In this document: piece after piece, positions 43,411-52,760 of the stretch
Numbering within the stretch: the stretch's first letter is position 1
How the letters are laid out: the number at the start of each line of letters is the position of its first letter
Origin: QHXW01 sp035280425
Lineage (GTDB): Bacteria; Acidobacteriota; Terriglobia; Bryobacterales; Bryobacteraceae
Assembly: GCA_035280425.1 (NCBI GenBank)
Contig: DATEFW010000026.1
Location: 1 to 64,000, forward strand
Direction of reading: 5' to 3'
DNA length: 64,000 bases
Translations under genes and position numbers: made by a program
Notes under the pieces: generated by a model
What the model was told of the DNA's origin: nothing
The model's database searches: none
What the model saw: the letters and a program-made list of their open reading frames with translations, nothing else

Positions 43411-44250
43411 CTAGACGGCGATTCTGTTCCTAAGTACGCCGATACCTTCGATATCGACTTCCACGACGTCGCCTTCGTTCATGCGGGTTGTGTGTCCTGG
43501 TGTACCGGTGTAAATAACATCGCCCGGAGTAAGTGTAACGTACTGGCTGATCCAGCTTACTATAGTCGGTCCGTCGAAGATCAGATCGGAAGTATACTGC
43601 TTCTGAACGACATTACCGTTAAGCCGTGTCTGGAGGAGTAAGTTCGAGTAATCCAGACCGTGGGCGATAACGGGCCCGAGCGGCGCAAAGGTGTCGGCGC
43701 CTTTCGCGCGCCACCATTGGAGGTCTTTCTGCGCGCCGCCCTGCCAGTCGCGTTCGCTGACATCGTTGCCGCAGGTGACTCCGAAGATAGCCTCCCGCGC
43801 TTCATCATTTGATGCCCGCCGAACGCGCTTTCCGATGACCAGCACCATCTCGCCTTCGTAGTGCACGTTCTTCGCCGTCGGCGGAATCACAATCGTCTCT
43901 TCGGGGTGCTGGAGCGCGCTGATTGGCTTATAAAAGATTTCCGGGTGCTCGGGCGGCTTCCGGTCTCCCAGATGGCTTTTGTAATTGAGGCCGACGGCGA
44001 GTATCTTCGGCGGCTCGCATGGATGCAGTAATTTCACGTCCCCGAGTTTGTGTTTGACGCCAGTTTCCTTGCGCTCACCGAAGAGATCGCCGCGCAGCTC
44101 GCGGACTGTCTCGCCGTCGAGAATGCCGTACGCCGTCGTGGAACCGTGCCGGTATCGAATGTATTTGGTCACGTTGTTTTTCCCTTGGGCGGCCAGCATC
44201 GCTGCCGCCGGAGCCATCATACCGATCAGTTGCCGGCGGGTCTGTTTCAT
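43411..44250 (-). CDS. Fumarylacetoacetate hydrolase (FAH)-family enzyme, Tat-type N-terminus
   Basis: A 279-residue enzyme of the FAH/2-oxopent-4-enoate hydratase group. The ILAVGLNYKSH segment, the EGEMVLVIGK motif with a metal-binding Glu, CGNDVSERDWQ, and YTGTPG near the end are clear. The family hydrolyses or dehydrates 2-keto acids such as 2-keto-3-deoxy sugar acids and ring-cleavage products. The N-terminus TRRQLIGMMAPAAAMLAAQG looks like a Tat signal, which is unusual for this family. Its ATG overlaps the stop of the TIM-barrel gene by 4 nt, so it is the last gene of a three-gene operon. Confidence 0.88.
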   Translation of the reverse strand: MKQTRRQLIGMMAPAAAMLAAQGKNNVTKYIRYRHGSTTAYGILDGETVRELRGDLFGERKETGVKHKLGDVKLLHPCEPPKILAVGLNYKSHLGDRKPPEHPEIFYKPISALQHPEETIVIPPTAKNVHYEGEMVLVIGKRVRRASNDEAREAIFGVTCGNDVSERDWQGGAQKDLQWWRAKGADTFAPLGPVIAHGLDYSNLLLQTRLNGNVVQKQYTSDLIFDGPTIVSWISQYVTLTPGDVIYTGTPGHTTRMNEGDVVEVDIEGIGVLRNRIAV

Positions 44251-45101
44251 ACCTTGGCCGCGTTTGCCATGTTGTGTTTCAGAAATTTCACGCCTTCGAA
44301 GGCGATCGATTCCGGCGTCGGCGCGATGTCCCGCCAGATTGACGCCGCGGCCGAAAGCTCGCCGAGCGCGAAGCCGAAACTTTCGATCGTCAGCCAGGCG
44401 TCGTAGCGGATGTCGCGAAGTGCATCGAAAACGTCCCTCCACTCGACATGGCCCGATCCCGGAATACCGCGATCGTTTTCACAAGTATGCACGTGCTTCA
44501 AATGCGGCGCCACCGTGCGGTAAGCCTGGCCGATGTTCTTCTCTTCGATATTCGCGTGAAAGGTGTCGAACAGAATGCCCACCTGCGGATGGTTGATCTG
44601 GTCGCACAACGCCACTGCATCCGCCGCCGTGTTCAGAAAGTACGTCTCGAAGCGGTTGAGCGGCTCGATGGCGATGGTCACGCCGTGCCGCTCGAGCACC
44701 GGCCCGAGCGACTGGTAACATTCCACCGCCCATTTCCATTCGTCTGCGGTCCGGCGGCGCCCCGGCAGATAACCCACCGGAGAATAGAGCGGCCCCGCCA
44801 TGATCTTCGCCCCAACTTCGGCGGCGGTCTTGACGCAATCTTCCATGTGCGTCCGCGTTTTCTGGCGCACCGCGGCGTCATCGGAAATGATGCTCAGCCC
44901 GCCCGGAATCACCGAACAGATTGTGCATTCAAGGCCATTCTGCTCCAGCCCGCGCCGGATATCCTGAAGCGCAAAATCGGCCGGCCGGAACAGCGGTACC
45001 TCCACTCCATCGAATCCACGGCGCTTGATCTCGGCGAGCAGCGGCACATTTTCGCGCGTGAAGTTCGCTGTCCAGATGAACGTGTTGACGCCGAATTTCA
45101 T
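44247..45101 (-). CDS. Sugar phosphate isomerase/epimerase (xylose isomerase-like TIM barrel)
   Basis: A 284-residue TIM-barrel protein of the AP endonuclease 2 superfamily. Metal ligands typical of D-tagatose 3-epimerase and hydroxypyruvate isomerase types are visible: Glu in IEPLNRFE, Asp/His in ILFDTFHANIE, and the Glu in LTIESFG near the end. Substrate unknown, but a keto-sugar or sugar acid is likely. Overlaps of 4 nt on both sides (with the cupin gene before and the FAH gene after) show that the three are one transcriptional unit. Confidence 0.9.
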   Translation of the reverse strand: MKFGVNTFIWTANFTRENVPLLAEIKRRGFDGVEVPLFRPADFALQDIRRGLEQNGLECTICSVIPGGLSIISDDAAVRQKTRTHMEDCVKTAAEVGAKIMAGPLYSPVGYLPGRRRTADEWKWAVECYQSLGPVLERHGVTIAIEPLNRFETYFLNTAADAVALCDQINHPQVGILFDTFHANIEEKNIGQAYRTVAPHLKHVHTCENDRGIPGSGHVEWRDVFDALRDIRYDAWLTIESFGFALGELSAAASIWRDIAPTPESIAFEGVKFLKHNMANAAKV

Positions 45102-46309
45102 TTTTTCAATCCCTTTGCATCCGGATTGCCCGGGCCGAAATGCTTCAGCATCACCAGATCTTCCTTGTCGCTGCGATTGATAATCGTCACACCGCGCTTG
45201 GCGGCCGCGGCGGTCACGAACAGCTCGTCCTTGGTCATCTGCCCGTAACGAATCAGCGACGGCGTCTCGACTTCCAGCTTCCCGATGGATCCCCAGCCCT
45301 GCACCACGATCAGCCCGTAGGCCGCGGCGTCGGAAATCGAAACCGAGCGGCCCGGGTGAACCGTCAGCTCCTTGGCCGAATAGTACTTAGTCGAATAGAC
45401 TACCCACTTCTCCGAGTAACCGTCATTTTCCATTTCTTTCTCCGGCTTTACCGGCCGCGGATGAAACAATCGGTGCTTACCGAACTCGGGATCCACGTTC
45501 GCGTTCCAATCGAGCATACCAATGATGTAATCCAGATCGTGATGCTTCTTCTTCGGGACATCCTTCACCAGCAGATCCCACGGAACCGCCCGGCCTTCGA
45601 CCATCGATTGAAACATCGCGAAGACGTCGGAGTTCACCTGCGGCTCATAGGTCACCAGCGACCCCGGCGCGTGCAGAATGCCCGCGTCGATCTGCCATCC
45701 TGTTCCCGGCTGCAGCCGGTAGGCTTTCGAATGGTAGAGGATGCCGTTGTCGCCGTCGTTCCATCGCTCCAGACAGCGGCGGATGTCGTCCTTCGTGGTG
45801 CCGGGCTCCAGGCCCATGAACGTGTAGGGAAAATTGTTGTCTTTGAAATTGTATTGCGGCGGAAAATAGTAGGCTTCCGGCTTGCCGCGGCGGCCCACCT
45901 TGCGCGCATGCTTCTCGAGCTGATGCATGTGGTGCGGAATCGGCCCAAGATTGTCGAAAAACTTGCACAGCACGTTCCAGCCGCGCTCGGCGCGCATCAC
46001 ATCGCGGCCCAGAAATTCATCGCCGAGCTCTTCGATCGCCTCCTTCAAAAGCACGCGCCGCCCGTCGATGGCAATATAGCTTAGCCCTTCGTCATCGGGA
46101 GTGCCTGGACCGTTGTCCGCTTTGGTGGTGGACGAAAACCAGCGTTCGTCGATTCCCCCGCGGTGCGCGCCCAGCGCGTAAAGATCGCGCGGATCGAGCT
46201 TCAGCCGCCCACCCGGCATCAAAAACGACCGCGGCACCCAGCACGGCGCCAGACGCACCAATCCTTCGCCCGCCGCCAGGGCGTTCTTCACCAGCGTCGT
46301 GTTGGACAT
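45098..46309 (-). CDS. Phosphomannose isomerase-like cupin protein
   Basis: A 403-residue cytoplasmic protein with a type I PMI-like cupin core. GPIPHHMHQLEKHA (about 120-135), GKPEAYYFPPQYN and a later GILHAPGS place the HxH, Glu and His of a metal site. It lacks the full length and helical insert of true ManA. The gene order with an isomerase and an FAH-family enzyme suggests it isomerises a sugar or sugar acid in the same pathway. It is first in the operon. Confidence 0.75.
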   Translation of the reverse strand: MSNTTLVKNALAAGEGLVRLAPCWVPRSFLMPGGRLKLDPRDLYALGAHRGGIDERWFSSTTKADNGPGTPDDEGLSYIAIDGRRVLLKEAIEELGDEFLGRDVMRAERGWNVLCKFFDNLGPIPHHMHQLEKHARKVGRRGKPEAYYFPPQYNFKDNNFPYTFMGLEPGTTKDDIRRCLERWNDGDNGILYHSKAYRLQPGTGWQIDAGILHAPGSLVTYEPQVNSDVFAMFQSMVEGRAVPWDLLVKDVPKKKHHDLDYIIGMLDWNANVDPEFGKHRLFHPRPVKPEKEMENDGYSEKWVVYSTKYYSAKELTVHPGRSVSISDAAAYGLIVVQGWGSIGKLEVETPSLIRYGQMTKDELFVTAAAAKRGVTIINRSDKEDLVMLKHFGPGNPDAKGLKK

Positions 46310-48727
46310 TTATTTCCTTGCCGAAGATTTGTCGGCGGCGGGATTCACCAGCGCTCCACTCATCTGGAGCTTGGGTCTCACTTCGAGCAGGATCGGCTCG
46401 GCCGCATAGGAAGTCTGCTGGCCGTCGGCGCGCGTCTCGATGTCGCCCGACACGATGATCGGCTGCTCGATCGGCTTGGCATCCGGCAGCGCCTGGAGCG
46501 TAAACTTCCGGCGGTTCTCGGTTTCGTTGATCAGCACGCCATTCAACCCGACATCCAGCACCCGCACTCCCGGCGGCAGATTGCGTACTTCGACCGGCAC
46601 GCGCCCGCCGTACTCGTTATTGCGCTGGATCGCAACTTCCACTTCCGCGGTTCCTCCCGGAGCGATCGCGACCTTTTTGGTCTCCGCCGTCATTACGATA
46701 TCAGGTTTGGGCATCACCGAGATGAGCTTCAGTTTATCCTCGGGATTCGCCCACCGCTCCGCCCATCCGCCCGCAAGCTGCGCCCGGCCTTCCACCACGA
46801 GCGGCTGCGCCCGGTCGAACTTGCCATTCTCACTGGCGCTGAGCAACAGCGTAGTCGAAACCTGTCCCGGAGCAATCGTGCCGGGCGTCGCGCTCAGCCC
46901 GGCCGGCAGATCTTTAATCGAAACTTCGATCGGCCCGTCAAACCCATCCAGCCGCAGCGCCGTCACATTCACCGGAATGCGGCCACCGAGCGGCACGTTG
47001 GGGTTCCTCGGCGATACGCTCAACAAAAAATCCGCAGACGGATGCCGCACCGTCAACCGATATGCGTAATCCGGCCCGCTCAACCGCCGCACATCGCGCA
47101 GTCGCACGATGTAATCGCCATCCGCCGGCGCAGTGAAGTGCAGCAGCGAATCCTTGCCGTAGCCCGGGCCGCCATCGTCGTTCCGATACGGAAGACGCAC
47201 CACCGGCAGCCCGTTGGGCGCGAATTTCGCTCCCGGCGGATAAATCTGCACCTTGTACACCGGCTGGTCGACCGCGTGCGCTTCAGGCGTCGTGTCGAGA
47301 TAAGCCAGGCGCTGCCCGCCGAATCCGTTGAACAGAAAATCGTCGTCCGGCCCGCGCGGCATGGCTTCCACCTGAATGACTTCCGCCCCGGCCATCATGT
47401 AATCGCCTACGGCAAGTCCTGTCGGCGAAAGCAGCCGCAGCCCGCGCGATACCGAATCGCGATCCGCGAGCGTGATCGAAGTCTCGAGCACGCACCGTAT
47501 CGTCGCGCGCTCGACCGGCGTCCCCTGCGTATCCAGAATCTCGAGCAGCGAATCGACCGGCGATCCCAGCCGGTTGGCGTCCACTTCCAGCACCAGCTTT
47601 TCGCCTTTGCGCGCGTGGAAACGGTAGTAATTTTCCGCCGCCTCGAGCTTGCCGTTCACCGTCACCGGAACGGTGATGCTTTGCGCCGCCGCGAGCGTCG
47701 TGTTCTTATCGCCCGCCAGAATCTCCGGCTCCTCGCCCAGCGCCAGCTTCACGCGATTGAACGCCGGCCCCGATGGCGCCTTCGGCCGCAGAATCACCGC
47801 GCGCCGGTCCTCCGGAGACGGCTCGCCCTTCACCTCGATGTTCCCCGCGCCGAGATTGTAGCCCGTCAAATGAATTTCCGCCCTCTTGCCCTTCTCAAGC
47901 CCCAGCGGAAACGCGCTCAGCGCCAGCGGATAACGTCCCACCTTGATCCGGTAAAAGTGGCGCGCATTGCCGGCCTCTTCATAATCCGAAACCCGGATGT
48001 AATACGTTCCGCCTTTCTCGCATCTCCACGCGAATGCCGTTGTGTCGCGCCCGCCATCGTCGCCGAATTCCTTCACCAGATTCTGATTGGTGTCGTAGAT
48101 CCCCACCACCGGCTGCAACGTCGATCCCAGCTCGCGCCCCGAGTTGTCGAACACCAGTTGCTCGCCGTCTTTAACTTTGATTTTGTAAAAATCCACGTCG
48201 CCGGGCTTGGATATCGTGCCTACCAGAATCGTCGGCAGATAGGTTTCAAACGCGTCCTCCGGCGTGTTGTTCGGCTCTTTATCCGGGCTCTCACCGTAAT
48301 AAGGCTCAACCTCAATTCGTGCCGAGGGACTGGTCCCGAGCGGCGTCTGCAGCCGCATGCTCACCGGCCCCACCGGCGCGTCCGGGCTTATTTCGAGTTC
48401 CAGCGTCACCTGGTTGCGCGGCGGCAGCGGCCCCAGATCCACCGTCGAGGGCGTCCCGTTCGATCCCAACCGGATGTCCGGCAGATCGGGAAGCTCCTTG
48501 ATGCGCAGGATGCGCGCCTTGATCCCCGGCTCGCTGAAATACACTGCGCTGGTCTTGGCGAGATTCAGGCCGTCGACATTCATCTCGAGCGTTGCCCCGC
48601 GCGCCACACCCAGCGGCGCCACCGAGTTGATCGTCGGCGGCGTCGTGCGGTTACCGGTCGGCCAATCCGTGGTAGTCTGTGCTGCGGCAACCGCAGCCAT
48701 CGCGGCGAACAGCCAAATGCGTTTCAT
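46310..48727 (-). CDS. Exported multi-domain protein with bacterial pre-peptidase C-terminal (PPC) domains
   Basis: An 805-residue protein with a signal peptide ending near AVAAAQ. At least two PPC-type domains can be seen (DKEPNNTPEDA...GDVDFYKIKVKDGEQLVFD, and the ...ENYYRFHARKGEKLVLEVDA segment), along with Ig-like beta segments near the N- and C-termini. PPC domains accompany secreted enzymes, but no catalytic domain is present here. In planctomycetes and acidobacteria, similar proteins lie next to DUF1549/DUF1553/DUF1501 genes as here. It is 8 nt after the WD40/cytochrome gene, with AGGGG before the ATG. Confidence 0.82.
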   Translation of the reverse strand: MKRIWLFAAMAAVAAAQTTTDWPTGNRTTPPTINSVAPLGVARGATLEMNVDGLNLAKTSAVYFSEPGIKARILRIKELPDLPDIRLGSNGTPSTVDLGPLPPRNQVTLELEISPDAPVGPVSMRLQTPLGTSPSARIEVEPYYGESPDKEPNNTPEDAFETYLPTILVGTISKPGDVDFYKIKVKDGEQLVFDNSGRELGSTLQPVVGIYDTNQNLVKEFGDDGGRDTTAFAWRCEKGGTYYIRVSDYEEAGNARHFYRIKVGRYPLALSAFPLGLEKGKRAEIHLTGYNLGAGNIEVKGEPSPEDRRAVILRPKAPSGPAFNRVKLALGEEPEILAGDKNTTLAAAQSITVPVTVNGKLEAAENYYRFHARKGEKLVLEVDANRLGSPVDSLLEILDTQGTPVERATIRCVLETSITLADRDSVSRGLRLLSPTGLAVGDYMMAGAEVIQVEAMPRGPDDDFLFNGFGGQRLAYLDTTPEAHAVDQPVYKVQIYPPGAKFAPNGLPVVRLPYRNDDGGPGYGKDSLLHFTAPADGDYIVRLRDVRRLSGPDYAYRLTVRHPSADFLLSVSPRNPNVPLGGRIPVNVTALRLDGFDGPIEVSIKDLPAGLSATPGTIAPGQVSTTLLLSASENGKFDRAQPLVVEGRAQLAGGWAERWANPEDKLKLISVMPKPDIVMTAETKKVAIAPGGTAEVEVAIQRNNEYGGRVPVEVRNLPPGVRVLDVGLNGVLINETENRRKFTLQALPDAKPIEQPIIVSGDIETRADGQQTSYAAEPILLEVRPKLQMSGALVNPAADKSSARK

Positions 48728-48735
48728 ACATCCCC

Positions 48736-50076
48736 TCAGTGCAGCAGATTTCGCGCCTGGTGCACCGGCGCGCTCATCAACTGCCCGACGTTGTAGATTT
48801 CCAGAGAACCGTCGTAACGCCCCGCGGCGAACGTCTTGCCGTCGGGCGCGAACTCCAGAGCCAGCACCCAGTCCGGCTGATGGTCGAGCGTCTTCACTTC
48901 CGTCAAATCCTCGGCGTTAAAAATCTTGATGGTTTTATCGGCCGCGCTCGATGCCAGCAGCTTCCCATCCGGCGAATACGCCAGTTGCAGGATCGCGTCT
49001 TCGTGCGCGATCAGCGAATGAACCAGCGTGCCCTTTGTCGGCTCAAGCGACCAGATGCGGATCGTTTTATCCAGGCCGCCCGCCGCCACGAATTTTCCCG
49101 TCGGATCGAGCGCGATCGTATTCAGCCCGTCCAGCGGCTCGCTCAGCGTGTACAGCCGCTCGCCGGTCGCCACGTCCCACACCTTCACACTCCGGTCCGC
49201 TGCTCCCGAAACCAGCCGCTTGCCGTCCGGCGTGAATGCCAGCGCGTAAACCGCGTCGATATGATCCTTCAGCGTCCGGATCTCCTTGCCCGTCGCCACA
49301 TCCCAGAGCTTGATCAGCTTGTCGTAGCTCGAGGTCGCGATCGACCTGCCGTCCGGCGAAAACGCCACCGCGTAAATGCAATCCGCGTGGCCCTTGATGG
49401 TGCGCAGTTCCTTGCGGCTCTCGACGTCCCAGATCTTGACTTCGCCCGAGCGCGCCGGCAGCCCTCCCGCCGCCGCAAGCCATTTCCCGTCCGGGGAAAA
49501 CGCCACGCCCCGTACCGCTTCCGCCTGCCCCGTGAGCGTCGCCACGGTTTTGCCGCTTGCCGGATCCAACAGCCGCACTTCTTTGTACGTTCCCAGCGCC
49601 AGCAGTTTTCCGTCGGGCCGGTACGCCAGTGCGCCGATCTGCGCTTTGATTCCCGCTTTCGGCTTGATATCCGGGATCGCCGGTTTCGCCAGGCGCGCCG
49701 CCAGTTCCTTGGCTTCTTCCGCGGTCGGCGGCTTGGCGCCGGCGTCGATCCACTTCTGAATGATCTCGATGTCGCCCTGCGCCAGCGGCTTTCCGCTGAG
49801 CGGCATGGCGGGCGACGCTTTTCCGCTGATCATCAGGTACAGCCGGCTTTCAGCGCTTTTGCCCGGCTCGATCACCTTGCCTTTGCTGCCGCCTTTCTCA
49901 ACGCCTTCGTACGTGTCCAGATCCAGCCCGCCCATGCGAACGGCGGCAGCATGGCAACCCGCGCAGTTCGCCTGGAAAATCGGCGCCACATCTTTCGCGA
50001 ACGAAGGAGCGCTCTGTGCGCGCGCGAGCGCACCCGTCAATAAAACTGCGCTGAGAAAAATAAATCCCGGTCGCAT
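48736..50076 (-). CDS. Cytochrome c-like (planctomycete type) domain fused to WD40 propeller
   Basis: A 446-residue exported protein. After the signal peptide, residues about 25-115 form a small c-type cytochrome domain with the haem motif CAGCH and a distal Met in SPAMPLSG. Residues about 140-440 hold seven WD40 repeats (GVAFSPDGKWLAAAG, VYALAFTPDGKRLVSG, LQLAYSPDGKLLASS and similar). This fusion is widespread in Planctomycetes and Acidobacteria and is found with DUF1549/DUF1553 proteins. Its start overlaps the previous gene's stop by 1 nt (TGATG). Its function is thought to lie in electron transfer or binding on the outside of the cell, but is not established. Confidence 0.9.
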   Translation of the reverse strand: MRPGFIFLSAVLLTGALARAQSAPSFAKDVAPIFQANCAGCHAAAVRMGGLDLDTYEGVEKGGSKGKVIEPGKSAESRLYLMISGKASPAMPLSGKPLAQGDIEIIQKWIDAGAKPPTAEEAKELAARLAKPAIPDIKPKAGIKAQIGALAYRPDGKLLALGTYKEVRLLDPASGKTVATLTGQAEAVRGVAFSPDGKWLAAAGGLPARSGEVKIWDVESRKELRTIKGHADCIYAVAFSPDGRSIATSSYDKLIKLWDVATGKEIRTLKDHIDAVYALAFTPDGKRLVSGAADRSVKVWDVATGERLYTLSEPLDGLNTIALDPTGKFVAAGGLDKTIRIWSLEPTKGTLVHSLIAHEDAILQLAYSPDGKLLASSAADKTIKIFNAEDLTEVKTLDHQPDWVLALEFAPDGKTFAAGRYDGSLEIYNVGQLMSAPVHQARNLLH

Positions 50077-52514
50077 CAGTAGTTAAACAGAAATTCCTTG
50101 CTGGTGAGCATGGCCCACATCATATCTTCGAGCGCCTGCCGCCTCGCTTCGCGCTGGGCTTCGGGCGACCCCGCCACCGTCCGCGCCTTTTCGAGCGCCG
50201 CCAGCATCGGCTGCTTCTCGGCCGCCGTCGGATACCGGCTGTACGCCGAAAGGAACAGGTGATCCAGAATCTTCGAATCCGAAAGCCCCAGCTTGATGGC
50301 CAGCATGGGGAGCGCGTCCGGTGACATCAGCTTCCGGTTGAGCGTCTCGCCGTTGATCACATGCAGCGCCTGCGCCACGCTGGGCGCGCTCGACCGCTCC
50401 GCGGCATCGCATTGCAGCCGCGGCGGCCTGCCGAACGAAGCCAGGAACACCGACTTCACCTGCGTGTCCGGCAACTCGAGCGCCCGCGTCCCCACCGGAT
50501 ATCCGCTGAAATCGGTCGGCACTCCCGTCACTCCCGACATCGCATCCAGCAGCACCTCCGCTGGAAGCCGCTTCACGATGTACTTGGAATAATATTTATT
50601 GTCGTTCTGATTGGTGGAGTTGGCGTCCGAAGAAAGCTGATAAACCGCCGAATTCATAATCGTGCGGATGATGTGCTTCACGCGGTAGCCGTGGTCCACG
50701 AAATCCTTGCACAGCGCATCCAGCAATTCCGGATTTGACGCCGGATTCGTCGACCGCAGGTCGTCGACCGGATCCACAATGCCGCGCCCGAAGAAATTTC
50801 CCCAAACGCGGTTCACCAGCGCTTCCTGGAAATAAACGTTGTTGCGCGACGTCAGCCATTTGGCGAATGCCAGCCGCCGGTCGACCGGCGAATCGAGCGG
50901 AATCGGCGTCCCGTCCAGCGGCGTCGGCGGCAGCGGTTTCAACAGGTGCGGATGATTGATGTTGCCTGAAGCTTTCGCAAAAATCACGATGTCGCCCGGC
51001 TGGTCGCCGTTCTTTTCTCCAATCCGCGAAAACAGATTGGCGAACGCGTAGTATTGCGTCTGCGTCCATTTCTCCAGCGGATGATTGTGGCAGCGCGCGC
51101 ATTTGACGTTCTGTCCCATGAACGCCACCGTGGCATTCTCGGCGATATCGATCGGGTCTTTGTGGATCACGTAATAATTCAGCGCTCCATCGCGCCGCGT
51201 ATCGCCCGAAGCCGTGAAAATCTCGCGCGCGAACTGGTCCCACGGCTTGTCTTCCTTCACGCTGTCGCGGATCCAGTTGTAGAACGCCCACATGGCGTTC
51301 GAGCGCAGCTTGCGGCTCGAAACCAGCAGCAGATCGGACCATTTATAAGCCCAGTAATCGATGAACTCGTCCCGCTCGAGCAGGCTGTCGATCAGCTTCG
51401 ATCGCTTATCCGGCGATTTATCCGCCAGAAAATTCTCCACCTCCTCCGCCGTCGGCAAAATGCCCGCGGCATCCAGATACGCACGGCGGATAAACGTGGA
51501 ATCGTCACAAAGCTTCGACGGTGCAATGTTCAGCGTCTTCAGCTTCGCGATCACCAGGTCGTCGATGTAGTTGTGCCGCGGAAAGTGGTCGTAAACTGCC
51601 GCATCCACTTTGTTCGGATACGGCACGCTCACCCGCGAGTACAGCACCCGGCTCGAATACCACAGCGTGATCGCCGCTTCGCCGTCGCCGTTCATCTTCA
51701 CGCGTCCAAGATTGTCTACCGAAGCCACGCCCTCGTCCGTCGAGCTGAATTTCACCCAGTGCGTGACGTCGCGCTCCTGCCCGTTCGAATATTTCGCCCG
51801 CACCACAAGCTGCTGCTCGGCTCCCGGCGCAAGGCGCACCGCGGCCGGATAAACTTCAAGGCCGGTTACCTGCGGATCGTCATCCCGCGGCGCCGGCGTC
51901 CCCTGCGCAATCCATCCCGAAAGAATCTTGTATTCGAGCGATTTCGTGTCGAACCGCCGCCCGCCGCCGTGCGGAATCGTCATCGTGGGCTTGAGCAGCA
52001 TCAGGCTGCGCGCCGGTTCCTCGAGATCCACGCGCCTGCCGTCCGATTGCCGCGTCAGCGTGTCGTAATCCACCACAGGATCGTAGCCCCGCAGCGTGAG
52101 CTTGAAGCCATGTTTTCCCGCCAGCGCGCCGTGGCACGCCCCCTGATTGCATCCCACTTTGGACATCACCGGAATCACGTCATTGCGGAAGCTCCATGTG
52201 TATGGGACTTGAGAATTCTTCACGCGCACCGCCGCTGTCGCGGTCCGGCCCTGCCCGCTCGCCGTAACGGTCGCCTCGCCGTCGCCGATCGGCCGCACCT
52301 CGCCGTTCGCATCCACGATCGCCACCTTCGGATTCGACGAGCGCCACTCCACCTTCCTCGTCCAGTCCTCCTGGTGATCGCTCATCGCCGCCTCGGCCAG
52401 CAGATGGTGCCGCGCCTCCGGCCCGTTGAGGTCGATACTGTTGGGAAGAATGGCCAGATCCGCGCCGTAGAGCGAGGTAGCCAGAAACAAAAAAGCGACT
52501 GTAATAGCTTTCAT
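50076..52514 (-). CDS. DUF1549/DUF1553 cytochrome-like protein with Ig-like (BIG2) domain
   Basis: An 812-residue exported protein. A BIG2-like Ig domain sits at about 50-100, then a haem-type CNQGACH motif at about 120-126. A second Ig-like segment follows (about 215-290), then DUF1549 (about 320-520) with a further CARCH haem motif, and DUF1553 to the C-terminus (NRVWGNFFGRGIVDP, LPAEVLLDAMSGVTG). The GTG one codon before the ATG at 52514 is an alternative start. Such proteins are abundant in Planctomycetes; no biochemical function is established, though polysaccharide breakdown has been proposed. It is followed by the cytochrome/WD40 gene. Confidence 0.92.
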   Translation of the reverse strand: MKAITVAFLFLATSLYGADLAILPNSIDLNGPEARHHLLAEAAMSDHQEDWTRKVEWRSSNPKVAIVDANGEVRPIGDGEATVTASGQGRTATAAVRVKNSQVPYTWSFRNDVIPVMSKVGCNQGACHGALAGKHGFKLTLRGYDPVVDYDTLTRQSDGRRVDLEEPARSLMLLKPTMTIPHGGGRRFDTKSLEYKILSGWIAQGTPAPRDDDPQVTGLEVYPAAVRLAPGAEQQLVVRAKYSNGQERDVTHWVKFSSTDEGVASVDNLGRVKMNGDGEAAITLWYSSRVLYSRVSVPYPNKVDAAVYDHFPRHNYIDDLVIAKLKTLNIAPSKLCDDSTFIRRAYLDAAGILPTAEEVENFLADKSPDKRSKLIDSLLERDEFIDYWAYKWSDLLLVSSRKLRSNAMWAFYNWIRDSVKEDKPWDQFAREIFTASGDTRRDGALNYYVIHKDPIDIAENATVAFMGQNVKCARCHNHPLEKWTQTQYYAFANLFSRIGEKNGDQPGDIVIFAKASGNINHPHLLKPLPPTPLDGTPIPLDSPVDRRLAFAKWLTSRNNVYFQEALVNRVWGNFFGRGIVDPVDDLRSTNPASNPELLDALCKDFVDHGYRVKHIIRTIMNSAVYQLSSDANSTNQNDNKYYSKYIVKRLPAEVLLDAMSGVTGVPTDFSGYPVGTRALELPDTQVKSVFLASFGRPPRLQCDAAERSSAPSVAQALHVINGETLNRKLMSPDALPMLAIKLGLSDSKILDHLFLSAYSRYPTAAEKQPMLAALEKARTVAGSPEAQREARRQALEDMMWAMLTSKEFLFNY

Positions 52515-52523
52515 CACCCTTGC

Positions 52524-52760
52524 CTAACGCCCCGGTGTTGCAGGCAATTCCGCCTTCCTCAGCGCTTCGGCGGAAAGGAGTGCCTTGGCGCCCAAAATCT
52601 CGATCCCGCGCAGCCGGCTGGAATCATCGAAATCGAGATTCACGGAACCGTGCACGCCTGCAAGATCACAGGGGTAGGTTCTACTGACCTGCCCGTCAGC
52701 GATATGGCCGTCTACGTAGATATATGCGGCATCCGCTTCCGGATCGTACTTGAGGTTCAT
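52524..52760 (-). CDS. DUF2283 small protein
   Basis: A 78-residue protein with the family's opening MNLKYDPEADAAYIYV and late GIEILGAKALLS. DUF2283 genes are often paired with DUF4258 genes, as here, in what looks like a toxin-antitoxin-style pair, though the activity is unproven. Its ATG overlaps the original stop of the DUF4258 gene (ATGA). The pair lies inside the DUF1501-DUF1549 operon, on the same strand. Confidence 0.88.
   Translation of the reverse strand: MNLKYDPEADAAYIYVDGHIADGQVSRTYPCDLAGVHGSVNLDFDDSSRLRGIEILGAKALLSAEALRKAELPATPGR

Noticed and set aside
46163..48796. 877-codon plus-strand frame opposite the PPC-domain gene
   Set aside because: Extremely Arg/His/Pro-rich with no motif; shadow of the minus-strand gene, which has a signal peptide and PPC domains.
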